DNA from: JBAZOJ01 sp041648755
GTDB lineage: Bacteria > Planctomycetota > B143-G9
DNA length: 9,996 nucleotides
NCBI GenBank assembly: GCA_041648755.1
Contig: JBAZOJ010000138.1
Span: 1 to 9,996 of the forward strand
Direction of reading: 5' to 3'
Shown here piece after piece: positions 1-7,900 of this stretch. The notes under the pieces are model-generated. The model was not told the origin of the DNA and ran no database searches. It saw only the letters and a program-made list of their open reading frames with translations. Position 1 is the stretch's first letter. Every line of letters starts with the position of its first letter. The position numbers were made by a program, and so were the translations under genes.

Positions 1-594
1 GAGGTGCCTCCCCTTTTCACCGAGAACAAGACAACCCTGCATGGCATCCTTGTCATCAACGCTGCCGAACTGTCCCAGAAGATCAAGCTCCCGGAGGGCC
101 GCTACAGCTTCGAGTTGGCCATCCGCCCTGTATCGCGAGGGAAAGAGCCCGATCCGATTATCGTCCCTCCGATCCCCGGGAGACGGCCTTTCCGCCGCGA
201 ACTCACCAAGCCGGATCCCGACACCATCGTCGAGACCTTCGATTACTACCTGGATTCCGCTGCGCCGCACCCGACATCCTTTTCATGGCACGTAAGCCCA
301 AAAGGGCCGCAGTTGTGGGTGCATGTCAATGCCAAGGACATCTCCGGCATAGATTCCCGCAGCATCCGCTACTACTGGAATGGCGAGGAAATCCCCGCGG
401 ACAAGTTCGAGGCCGCCTACTACTCCACCGGCTACTTGTCGATGACGTTCGGGCGCGAATTCTCGGAAAGATACGCCAAAGAAACCTCAGCGGAGATCCG
501 CCTCGTCGGGTTCGCGGATACTGCCGGGCACAAGCTCGACGCCCCGGTTGTCCTGAAGCTCAGCGGAAATGACGGAACCGTCCCGTTGGAGTAG
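1..594 (+). CDS. C-terminal part of an unrecognised beta-rich, probably exported protein (5' end outside window)
   Basis: The reading frame is already open at base 1 (gag gtg cct...) and no ribosome-binding site is visible before the GTG at position 4, so this is most likely the last ~197 residues of a longer protein. It ends with TAG at 592-594. The visible part has alternating hydrophobic and polar residues typical of beta strands (for example GILVINAAEL and QLWVHVNAKD), a proline-rich linker (IIVPPIPGRRPF), and a segment rich in Tyr, Trp and Gly (SIRYYWNGEEIP). This looks like one or two Ig-like or other beta-sandwich modules of a surface or secreted protein. No catalytic motif or membrane helix is seen. 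It converges on the DUF362 gene, with only 5 bases between the two stop codons and no clear terminator hairpin there. I do not recognise the family; the coding call is firm, the functional description is not. Confidence 0.75.
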   Translation, partial: EVPPLFTENKTTLHGILVINAAELSQKIKLPEGRYSFELAIRPVSRGKEPDPIIVPPIPGRRPFRRELTKPDPDTIVETFDYYLDSAAPHPTSFSWHVSPKGPQLWVHVNAKDISGIDSRSIRYYWNGEEIPADKFEAAYYSTGYLSMTFGREFSERYAKETSAEIRLVGFADTAGHKLDAPVVLKLSGNDGTVPLE

Positions 595-599
595 CGGCG

Positions 600-1721
600 T
601 CAGCGGCTGAGCAGTTTCAGCCTTGGCGCGGCGATTCGAACCGCCTTCACCGGGCAGACCTCGGAGCAGCAGAAGCACCTGATGCAGTCCGACAGCCGGA
701 TTGTCGCCTTGCCCCCCACTATCTTGATGACCGACGATGGACAGGCCCTGGCGCAGTTGCCGCAGCCAATGCATATCTTGTTGTCAACCACCGGCCTGGG
801 AAGAAGAAGGCTGCGCAGGGGGCGGCGGATCCAGCCGGGAAGGCCGAAGGCCATCGGGTGCGCCGACGGTCTCTTGAAATCCTTCATCCTGAATTGCCCG
901 GGCTCGTCGCCGACCAATTCACATTCGGGCGACTCCCCTGCCCCTTCGAGCCTGTGGCGGAGTTCATTCTCGATCGGCAGTTCCCCGGCCCGATAGCCCG
1001 CCAGATCGCTGCACGCGGTTTCGAGCCCCCACAGTGACCCGGATGCTGCCAGGAATCCCATCGCACGCGCGTCGCCGCCGCTGGGGCCTTCGCCCTCCAT
1101 GCCGATGACCGCATCAACTATTGTCAGCCGGGGGTTAACCTTCTCGGCGATATCCAGCAGCAGTTTTGCGAACAGTTCGCGCGATTCGCGCACATGCAGG
1201 TGGTAGGCCGCCTTACGTTTCCCAACGATACAGCCGAACAGGTTCTTCACCCCAAGCGTGAGCCCCATCATCCCGTGCGTCTTGAACTTCGGCAGGTTGA
1301 GCACGACCTCGGCTTCGAGTACTTCACGTGCAATCTCTATCGAATGAAATGTCCGGCCCTCGGAGCGAACGGGCTCGGTAAATTCCACGAGCCTCCATCC
1401 GCGTTCTGCGGCGACCTTCGTCAACCCCAGCTTTTCAGCCACGGCCGCGCAGGTGGTCAGTCCGGGCGAGTCCCCGATGGACACGATCCCTCCGCAGCGG
1501 GCGACCTCTTCCGCCACGGCGATTATTACGGCCGGGTTGGTGCACAGGGGTTTATCCGCCGATTCAGCGGACAGAAAGTTCGGCTTAAGCAGGACGCGCT
1601 GCCCCGGCTTCACGAACGCTTCCATGCCCCCAAGCGGCGCCAGTAGCTTCCGGAGGGAATCCTGAACGCAGGAAGGCTCGTATGAACTGCAAGCGAGGAG
1701 GGACACAAGTTCCTTACCCAC
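600..1721 (-). CDS. DUF362 family protein with C-terminal 2x[4Fe-4S] ferredoxin domain
   Basis: The N-terminal ~300 residues match DUF362: an opening like VSLLACSSYEP, then VLLKPNFL, GDSPGL, a conserved LPKFKTHG segment, and LGVKNLFGCIVGKRK. The C-terminus has two four-cysteine motifs, CIGCGNCARACP and CIRCFCCSEVCP (CxxCxxCxxxCP twice), as in bacterial 8Fe ferredoxins. Two cubane clusters and an electron-transfer role are expected; the substrate of the DUF362 part is not established for the family. About 370 residues is normal for this architecture. The start is uncertain. I chose GTG at 1721 because AGGCGGAG lies 11 bases upstream and the protein then begins close to the family opening. Longer in-frame options are ATG at 1745 and TTG at 1754, both with poor ribosome-binding sites. 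A shorter GTG at 1706 has AAGGA four bases upstream. There are no membrane segments. The gene is transcribed out of the 7-bp repeat region, which must hold its promoter. Confidence 0.9.
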   Translation of the reverse strand: MGKELVSLLACSSYEPSCVQDSLRKLLAPLGGMEAFVKPGQRVLLKPNFLSAESADKPLCTNPAVIIAVAEEVARCGGIVSIGDSPGLTTCAAVAEKLGLTKVAAERGWRLVEFTEPVRSEGRTFHSIEIAREVLEAEVVLNLPKFKTHGMMGLTLGVKNLFGCIVGKRKAAYHLHVRESRELFAKLLLDIAEKVNPRLTIVDAVIGMEGEGPSGGDARAMGFLAASGSLWGLETACSDLAGYRAGELPIENELRHRLEGAGESPECELVGDEPGQFRMKDFKRPSAHPMAFGLPGWIRRPLRSLLLPRPVVDNKICIGCGNCARACPSSVIKIVGGKATIRLSDCIRCFCCSEVCPVKAVRIAAPRLKLLSR

Positions 1722-1762
1722 AAATCCATTGTCTCCGCCTTGCATATATGGCAAGGAAGAGG

Positions 1763-1914
1763 AAGGCTGCTGGATCAGCTACGGACGACGGACGACGGAC
1801 GACAGACTGGCTTCAAAGGCTGCTGGATCAGCGACGGACGACAGACGACAGACGACGGACGAACTTCGGCCATTGCTCATTGATCGCAACGACAGACGAC
1901 AGACGACGGTCGAC
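1763..1914. repeat. Three blocks of a 7-bp tandem repeat (RGACGAC) with a larger direct repeat
   Basis: Units of GGACGAC or AGACGAC occur head to tail in three blocks: about 1783-1807 (three full units and a partial), 1836-1862 (four, the last imperfect) and 1887-1914 (four, with CAACGAC and GGTCGAC variants). The first two blocks are each preceded by the same 17-bp sequence AAGGCTGCTGGATCAGC (1763-1779 and 1816-1832, offset 53 bp), so a ~45-bp unit has itself been duplicated. Translated forward the tract gives repetitive Arg-Thr-Thr-Asp text, and I regard the open frames there as spurious. The 7-bp period is not a multiple of three and the units have no spacers, so this is neither a protein repeat nor a CRISPR array. 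It lies immediately upstream of the DUF362 gene and may overlap its promoter. Similar short GACGAC tracts are, from memory, seen between genes in many environmental bacterial genomes; their role is unknown. Confidence 0.9.
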
Positions 1915-2007
1915 GGCCTAATCATAAATCCGATCTGTAGTCCGGGGTCGGGTTCCGTCCAACTTGGGGCGCAATTACTGCCCCATTCGCCTCTTCCTCC
2001 CGAAGCG
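1915..2007. other. Intergenic stretch with a small GC-rich hairpin
   Basis: Between the small membrane protein gene and the repeat blocks there is no convincing gene. TGGGGC (1965-1970) and GCCCCA (1980-1985) form a 6-bp stem with a 9-base loop, 23 bases past the stop of the 2008-2337 gene. No T-run follows on the minus strand (it continues AAGTTGG), so it does not fit a standard intrinsic terminator, though it could help 3' end formation. The stop codon lies in GCCTAAC (2013-2007 on the minus strand), with a one-mismatch partner ATTAGGC at 1922-1916. This superficially resembles integron attC ends, but the inner complementary boxes are missing. Confidence 0.4.
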
Positions 2008-2337
2008 TTAGGCGAAAGGAAGCGATATCAGCATGACGCAGTACACGATGACGAAAAGCAGATGGTGTCCAAACACGAGGAAGGTCAGCCACAAGACAAA
2101 AATGAACGTGGCGCGAAGGCCCGGCGAAGCGCCATGAAGTAGAACATCGGCGACTTGGCGATAAGCGGCCTTTTCCACCTTATGCGTGAAGCGGAAAGCT
2201 TGCCAGAGACCTTTGAGGCTCATTCTTTTGCCGAGAAGGCCGCACTCGTATGCATAAAGGAGGACAACGATTGCGGGTAGGCAACCAAGAGTATCCGCCA
2301 CAGCCGACCAGGAGACGCTAATCATATCGAAGGGCAT
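2008..2337 (-). CDS. Small hypothetical membrane protein, 109 aa
   Basis: The predicted protein has a hydrophobic stretch at about residues 13-30 (around CLPAIVVLLYAY) and a long hydrophobic C-terminal stretch at about 76-108 (FIFVLWLTFLVFG followed by LLFVIVYCVMLISL) that could be one long or two short membrane helices. Between them is a basic, amphipathic loop (residues ~35-62, Lys/Arg-rich), probably cytosolic. Codon usage resembles the neighbouring genes, with mostly C or G in third positions, which supports real coding. The weak point is the start: ATG at 2337 is the first possible start after an in-frame stop at 2341-2343, but no ribosome-binding site is visible. ATG at 2325 is no better, and an internal ATG at 2223 (residue 39) is preceded by AAAAGA. 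It is the last minus-strand gene of the cluster, 163 bases after the KAP-FGE stop. No family is recognised; it could be an accessory membrane component of the neighbouring system or unrelated. Confidence 0.55.
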   Translation of the reverse strand: MPFDMISVSWSAVADTLGCLPAIVVLLYAYECGLLGKRMSLKGLWQAFRFTHKVEKAAYRQVADVLLHGASPGLRATFIFVLWLTFLVFGHHLLFVIVYCVMLISLPFA

Positions 2338-2387
2338 AGATCATGCCACGGGCAAGATGCGGGAACATGCAGATTCATAGAAATGGC

Positions 2388-2403
2388 GTCCCGAACTCGG
2401 GAC
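2388..2403. other. Strong short inverted repeat GTCCCGAACTCGGGAC
   Basis: GTCCCGA and TCGGGAC are perfectly complementary around AC, giving a tight GC-rich hairpin with a tetraloop. It lies in the 163-base gap between the KAP-FGE stop (2501) and the small membrane protein start (2337). On the minus strand it is followed by GCCATTTCTATG, which is only modestly T-rich. It could act as a second terminator, an mRNA-stabilising hairpin, or a dyad operator 51 bases upstream of the 2337 start. Confidence 0.4.
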
Positions 2404-2448
2404 ACGGAAGAACGAGGCGCTACGTTCCCTCGGCAAATGCAAGAAACT

Positions 2449-2466
2449 GCGCGGCCTGCATCGCGC
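2449..2466 (-). terminator. Possible terminator hairpin after the KAP-FGE gene
   Basis: On the minus strand GCGCG and CGCGC form a 5-bp all-GC stem with an 8-base loop, 34 bases past the KAP-FGE stop, followed by AGTTTCTTGC, a weak T-rich stretch. The short stem and interrupted T-run make this only a possible intrinsic terminator. If real it would separate transcription of the NTPase gene from the small membrane protein gene downstream. Confidence 0.25.
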
Positions 2467-2500
2467 CATGCTTCGAAAAAAGAGTGGCGCGGAACGAGAA

Positions 2501-4657
2501 TCAAGGCAAGGGAAGTGGCGCAGCAAGAACCACGCGGAATCCGTTGTAGTAATTGCGGTAGCCAGGATCCTCCCCAAAACGCTCTGCGGACCGACAGCCG
2601 CCCGCGCTGCGGAACCACGAACCACCACGCAGCACGCGAGATTCGCCTGAGGACAAGACGAATGGGTCGATTTGGTCGTCAACCCGATATTGTTCAGTGT
2701 ACTTGTCCATACACCATTCCCGCACGTTGCCGTGCATGTCGTACAGGCCCCACGAATTGGGCTTCTTCGTGCCCACGGGATGTGTCTTCTTTCCGGAGTT
2801 GACACCGAACCAAGCATAATCGCCGAGTACTTTCTCGCTATCTCCGAAGCAGAACTCCGTCTTCGATCCTGCGCGACAGCAGTACTCCCACTCTGCTTCA
2901 GTAGGCAGCCGGTACTCCGCCCCGTCGGGCAGGTTGCCTTTCTTGCTTTCCGAGTCAGTCAGCCTGCGGCAAAAGTCCATGGCGTCATGCCAAGAGACCG
3001 AGTCAACGGGGAGGTCGCCGCCCCGGAAACTGCTTGGATTGACGCCCATTACTCGCCCATATTGCGCCTGGGTAACCTGAGTGGCGCCAATAAAGAAAGG
3101 CTTGGTCAACTCCACTTCATGCGGCTTCGCGCCAACTCCGCAACCCTCCGACCCCATCGTGAACACACCGGGTACAATGGCCACCATGCTTGAGCGCAGT
3201 TGCCCTGTTTCCTGGGTCACTGGTCGCTCCGCAGATTCGCGCTTGCTTTCGCCGATAGTGCGTAGCGAGGATTCCCTCATGGTCCGGCGAATCTCCGGAT
3301 CACTGAGCCACTTCCTGCCTTTTTCCGACCGGAGTAGCCCCAGAAGGTGGCTGTTGTTGTCGAGGACTGATGTAGCTGCGTCAACCCGATCCTGCAAGCT
3401 TAGAACCTTCACACGGCGAAGTGCATCAAGCGTTTTCAAGTCGTCGTGTTCCCTTGAGAGCACTTGTGATATCAATGCACCTATCGTCACTGGCTCACTC
3501 GTCTTAGCATCCACTTGAATGACTGAGACGTCGAGGGCCCTAACGAGTTGTTCAAAGCCCAGTTTCTCCGTCGCCAATTGGATCAGCAAGTGCAACGGAT
3601 CAAACAACTTGCCTTCCCTCATGCGTATGCCTTTTGCAATGATAGCACGATTGAGCAATCTCACGACGCTCCGGGGGTTGTGGTCGCAAGCGTCTGCAAT
3701 CAAGGGCACTGCATCAGCAAATTGCTGCTCGTCAATGACGTTGGCCTGCCTCACGAGCGTCTCTATGTAGCTTCGCATTCCATCTGTCTCGCGCCGTGGC
3801 ACCGGAATCTCGACCTGTACGATTTTGTCGAGGTAGCTCATACAGGACTTCTCGATAAGGAGTTCCGCCCCAGGTTCCACCATGCTGTACGATACACCGC
3901 CATCGCTTTTCGTTGACTCGCGGCTAAAGGCCCGTGTGTACTTCGTTTTCACGCACGCTCGTATAATCTTCTCGTTCATGCCGAGAGCAAAAACGAAACC
4001 TGGAAGATGGAGGACTAGCTTGATGCTCTCGAGCAGGTCCACTGCCTGCTCAGGGAAGCACCGGTCCAAATCGTCCACGAAGACCACGATTCGCGGTGCG
4101 TGACCTTCCTTGACGCATTTTTCAAGTTCTTGAAACGCGTCAAAGTAAAGGCTCCTGCCAATCACAGCTTCCTTTGTGAGTTCCTGATACCGCTCAATCA
4201 TGTTTTTGGGTGAGAGATTCACCTCGGCATCGGAGAACATCGGAATTCCGACCCTTCCCTTTATTGAGAGGCCGTATGCAATAGCGCGTAGCGCTCCACG
4301 GATTCTCGATGCACCCTCTTTGACGCTGTCCTCGAAGTCAGGCCTATCCAGTTCCCTCACGATCGTAGCGACGAGAGGTACGATCAGGTGTTCTTCTCTT
4401 TCGAACCGCCAAGCGTTGAACCATACCGGCGCGACCAGCTTCGCATTGGCCAGTCGTTTCATCATCAACCGCATTAGGCTTGTTTTCCCCGATCCCCAGT
4501 CACCGAGGATCCCGATCGTGAGAGGGTCGGCGGTCTCAATCGCGGCGCTGGCCAAGACTCCGGCAGTAAGATCGAAGTCAAGAAGATCCTCGCGGTTCGA
4601 TTCGAGAATCGGAGAATCGCCAAGAAGCGCAAGATCACCCAATTCGTCGTTAGCCAT
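2501..4657 (-). CDS. KAP-family P-loop NTPase fused to a C-terminal FGE-sulfatase (C-type-lectin-fold) domain
   Basis: This 718-residue protein joins two modules. Residues ~15-440 are a KAP NTPase: Walker A GDWGSGKTS (52-60), the family-typical WFNAWRFE (79-86), Walker B VVFVDDLDRC (191-200), FALGMNEK (223-230), and NPRSVVRLLN (327-336) near the end of the domain. KAP proteins include animal Kidins220/ARMS and plasmid PifA, which excludes phage T7; most are membrane-associated, but no clear membrane helix is inserted here. Residues ~491-712 are an FGE-sulfatase domain: VPGVFTMGSE, TKPFFIGATQVTQAQY, PVDSVSWHDAMDFC, YRLPTEAEWEYCCRAG, YDMHGNVREWC, RVLRGGSW and GFRVVLA. In true formylglycine-generating enzymes two cysteines sit just after GGS(Y/W). 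By hand alignment the first is Arg683 here and only the second, Cys688, remains, so oxidase activity is doubtful and a binding role is likelier. The linker (~440-490) is charged. The start ATG has AAAGGA five bases upstream. Expected location: cytosol or inner membrane face. Confidence 0.93.
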   Translation of the reverse strand: MANDELGDLALLGDSPILESNREDLLDFDLTAGVLASAAIETADPLTIGILGDWGSGKTSLMRLMMKRLANAKLVAPVWFNAWRFEREEHLIVPLVATIVRELDRPDFEDSVKEGASRIRGALRAIAYGLSIKGRVGIPMFSDAEVNLSPKNMIERYQELTKEAVIGRSLYFDAFQELEKCVKEGHAPRIVVFVDDLDRCFPEQAVDLLESIKLVLHLPGFVFALGMNEKIIRACVKTKYTRAFSRESTKSDGGVSYSMVEPGAELLIEKSCMSYLDKIVQVEIPVPRRETDGMRSYIETLVRQANVIDEQQFADAVPLIADACDHNPRSVVRLLNRAIIAKGIRMREGKLFDPLHLLIQLATEKLGFEQLVRALDVSVIQVDAKTSEPVTIGALISQVLSREHDDLKTLDALRRVKVLSLQDRVDAATSVLDNNSHLLGLLRSEKGRKWLSDPEIRRTMRESSLRTIGESKRESAERPVTQETGQLRSSMVAIVPGVFTMGSEGCGVGAKPHEVELTKPFFIGATQVTQAQYGRVMGVNPSSFRGGDLPVDSVSWHDAMDFCRRLTDSESKKGNLPDGAEYRLPTEAEWEYCCRAGSKTEFCFGDSEKVLGDYAWFGVNSGKKTHPVGTKKPNSWGLYDMHGNVREWCMDKYTEQYRVDDQIDPFVLSSGESRVLRGGSWFRSAGGCRSAERFGEDPGYRNYYNGFRVVLAAPLPLP

Positions 4658-4984
4658 GGCATTCCTTTCTAGTGAATCCTGTTGGAAAGTCGCGAGCAGA
4701 GGGCAAGCTTTGGGGTGTGTCCAGCCTTCGCCCTAGGAAAGGCCCTGGGTGAAGGCCGATCAACGCGGTACGACCCGAATCTGAAGGGCTCATTTTGTGT
4801 TGCGAGGTCCTTGCGCAAACAATAGTGTGTCTCACGATACTAAGATGGCATAACGAACCTACACTCACAGTCTTACGCCTTTTGTCCTGCTTTGCCACTT
4901 GAATCCAGACGGGAAATGACACGCATTTCTCCGATGTGCAACAGGCGCGCAAAGATGCAGGCAAGCATTGTCAATCATGATGCG
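4658..4984. promoter_or_regulatory. 327-base gap upstream of the KAP-FGE gene; likely promoter region, with an imperfect dyad
   Basis: No convincing gene lies here; the open frames overlapping it have non-coding-like composition. On the minus strand the last bases carry AAAGGA, the ribosome-binding site of the KAP-FGE gene. GCCTTCGCCC (4724-4733) and GGGTGAAGGC (4747-4756) form a 10-bp stem with one mismatch and a 13-base loop, 67-99 bases upstream of the start codon. It has no T-run and could be an operator or leader structure. The stretch around 4790-4870 is the most AT-rich part and is where a promoter would be expected, but I could not identify a convincing -35/-10 pair. The length of the gap suggests that the KAP-FGE gene has its own promoter rather than depending only on read-through from the vWA gene. 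Confidence 0.4.
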
Positions 4985-7900
4985 CTATTCTCCGTCAACA
5001 TCCTTCAGTCTGAGCGGCGGCTTCGGTTCCCGCTGACTGGTGTCGTCGTGGATATCGGAGGATATGCCTGGCAAATGGTTGCGCGGTGTTTTCATAAAGA
5101 CATAGAATCCCAGAACCGCGAGCAACGCAAGCAATATCACCACGGGGACCGGCAGGACCGCAGGAACTCTACCTTCAATGGTGAGCAGCTTGGGCTCGGT
5201 GGAGACAAGTGACTTAATGGGAATCTCGAAGGAGTAGATCGTGGATGTCAGCCAACTCTGTGCAAGATCTGTCTTAAGCGTGAGCACCAAGTTCCAGTCC
5301 TCAAGCATTTCTCTCAGAGTGGCACTGGATTTGCCTGTAGCGTCGAACAGCACTTCTGTTACGAGATCGGGATTGCCGTTGCCAAGAAGGACCTCACTCT
5401 CAAAAAGCAGAGTTGTTCTATCAAGACCTCCGTCAGCGATCTTCCACCCGCAGGACTCGATGTTCTTGGTCGTGATCTTCGCGCCCGCCTTGCTGGGCAA
5501 GACCCCTATCTTGATGGGCTGCGTCCACTTCTCACCTTCGGACGTGAGCGTCACATGAGGGACAACATACTGCAAACGAATCTCGTCACCCCACGCATCG
5601 TAGCCGTTGATCGTCAGCATCGGTTGCGGCAGCACCCCGATGGGAACCTGAATTTCCCTGCTATCAGTGGCGAGCTTGCAGAAGTCGCGAGACAGTTTCA
5701 CGTATAAGTCATAGGCAGCCGCACGCTTCGTGCGCGGAACCTGGATGCGTCCAGTGCTATTCTCACGCAGGAATCTGTCTCGGAACTTGAACTCCACCGA
5801 AGGAATCCTCTTTACATCGAAATCAACCGTTGCGATGCTGTGAGTGTCACTTTCAGAGGATATCTCGACCTTACCCACTTTCACCCAGCACTCAAGGGTG
5901 ATTGGCACCGTGTGAATGGTGAGTGTGAACTTGATCTGCAATCGACATTCCGCAGTCACCATTGTGAGAACAATCGTTCGAGAAATGCGTGCGAGCTTGC
6001 CTTGGCCGCGGAATGTAACCGTCCGCCTAATCGGCTCTGCCAGTGGCTGCTTCAGCATTACCCCGAACTGCACGACCATCTGGCGCTGCTCCTCTTCCGC
6101 AGTGCCAGTGCTCTGAAGCCGTACCAAGGGAGCAGACTTGAGTCTGACGATCACCTCGGGGTCTTCAGGAGGAAAGTCGATGTTCAAGGATTCGCCATCC
6201 GCAGACGAATTCCATGTGACAATGACTGAAACGGTTTGCTCGCGACTGGGAATGAGGGGGATCCCCCAACCCTCTGATGTGAGTTCAGCAGTATAGGACG
6301 GTTCAGCAGGAATCAGACCCGGCAATGTCAGTGACTCAGGAGTGATGACGCAGCGACGCTTATCGTTCTCATTTGGAAGGGCAAAGCGCACACACCAGTT
6401 CCAGCCTTTCTTGTCGGCAGACGCAACTGCAGCGGGGTCCACAAGGCGGACCTCAAGCCCGAGAAAAACCGTCCTATCCGTCAACGTGACTGAGCCGCGG
6501 GGGAGCCTGTCTTTTCCGCACACGAGCCGCGCCTCGATCCCTTCGGGGATACCCGCAAGCTCGTACTGAACAGACATCCCGGCGAGGAAATCCTGACCGC
6601 GTGTCAGGGAGAAGGCCGTGGGAGTGATCTCCGTCCATTCTCCGATCTTCATCCCTGCCGTCGGAAAACGCCCGCTGAATATCCGTTCGGCGGTAATGAT
6701 CCCTTTCTCGACCTCAAGCGAGATCGGAAACGATATTTCCTTCTCGAACGCCCTGAAAATCAGCCTCATCAGGACAAAGCTGGCGACTTTCGGTTCTGGC
6801 TGTACTCGGAGAATCAGTTTGTTAGGACTCGTCAGATCCAAAGTCAGGCTATCCTTGTCGGCTCCGATTGTCTGACCTGTTGCAGTAAGGAATGTTGCTG
6901 AGACACCTGTGTGATCCATCAGCGAAACTTCGACGGTCGCTTTGACTCCAAGCCGCGCAGCCTCTGCGTTCCTGCCAACTTCGATCGGAATTTCCGCGGT
7001 TTCACCAACGGGAAGCGAGAACTGAGTCTTGTCGCCCTTGTCAGGATGGACGACCCAGAACCGAGGGTCGTCGCTGACCATCACGCGAACGATCGAGGAA
7101 TATAGCATTGCCTGTCTGTCTTCGCTGCGAAGGCGGAGCCCGGCCGTGAACTCCGTCCCCAAAGCCATACCTTCTTTCCATCCAGTGAGACGCGCAGAAG
7201 TCTGAACAACAGAAGACGCTGACCCGGCCTTGACCAATATCGGAGCGTCGAAGACGAGCATGGCCGGAGAGCGAAGGCCGTCCTTCATGAGATACGCGCT
7301 TTCAATGCGAATTTCGAGATCCCTCTTGAAGAGGTTAACAGGTTGAACCGTGGTAACAAAAGGAACGGTCACGCCGCTGAAAACGCTGCTGGAAGTAAAC
7401 CCGATGAGTCCCCCTGCAACCGCAAGCTGGCAATCCACTGAGATAGGCAGGTCCGATGGATTGTCGGTTCGAATGTTGCCTTGGTAGTTGGGATTCTTGT
7501 TCTCCGCGTCGTCAGATGCGGTCTTCATTCCTTGTGCGATGTCGGTGGCATTCCCACCCCAGTCCCATTGGAACAAGTTGAAGATGGTGTGCTGCTGAAC
7601 GTGTACGAAGTAGTCGTTGTATGCGGCAAAGACCTGGTCCTTGGAGAGCCTGCTGCCGACTGTCTGTTCGCCGTCACTGAAAATCGACACGTACATTAGC
7701 CTGGCGTCTGAGTTCTTCATCAGATCGAGAACTGCCGCCATTGCGTCCCAGATATTCGTATCCCCGCTTGGACGCTTCCCCGAAAACAACTGCTTGAGCT
7801 CGTCAATCGAGAAGATTTCCATCGGCCTACTGACAGAAGTATCGTAGAAAATCGCTGTAACGGTGTCCTTGCGTGACAAGTGAAGTTGGGCTGTCTCAAG

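Noticed and set aside
1722..1754. Longer DUF362 start at TTG 1754 or ATG 1745
   Set aside because: No ribosome-binding site precedes either, and the extra residues are not part of the usual family N-terminus. GTG at 1721 has AGGCGGAG upstream, although the call remains uncertain.
1763..1914. Short repeats as a CRISPR array
   Set aside because: The repeat unit is 7 bp in direct tandem with no unique spacers of even length, and there are no cas genes.
1916..2013. Integron attC-like ends: GCCTAAC overlapping the stop of the 109-aa gene and a distal ATTAGGC, 98 bp apart on the minus strand
   Set aside because: The distal box lacks the invariant G of GTT, and the inner L boxes are not complementary to each other, so the site would not fold as an attC. 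No integrase gene is present.
1682..2142. Forward-strand open frames with RTTD-rich translation over the repeat tract
   Set aside because: They are translations of the 7-bp repeat and overlap the DUF362 gene antisense. There is no ribosome-binding site, and the composition is dictated by the repeat.
2501..4657. Functional formylglycine-generating enzyme activating a sulfatase
   Set aside because: The first catalytic cysteine is replaced by Arg683, the domain is fused to a KAP NTPase, and no sulfatase gene is nearby.
4724..4756. Imperfect dyad as an intrinsic terminator of the vWA gene
   Set aside because: It lies more than 200 bases past the stop, has a 13-base loop and a mismatch, and is not followed by a T-run on the minus strand.
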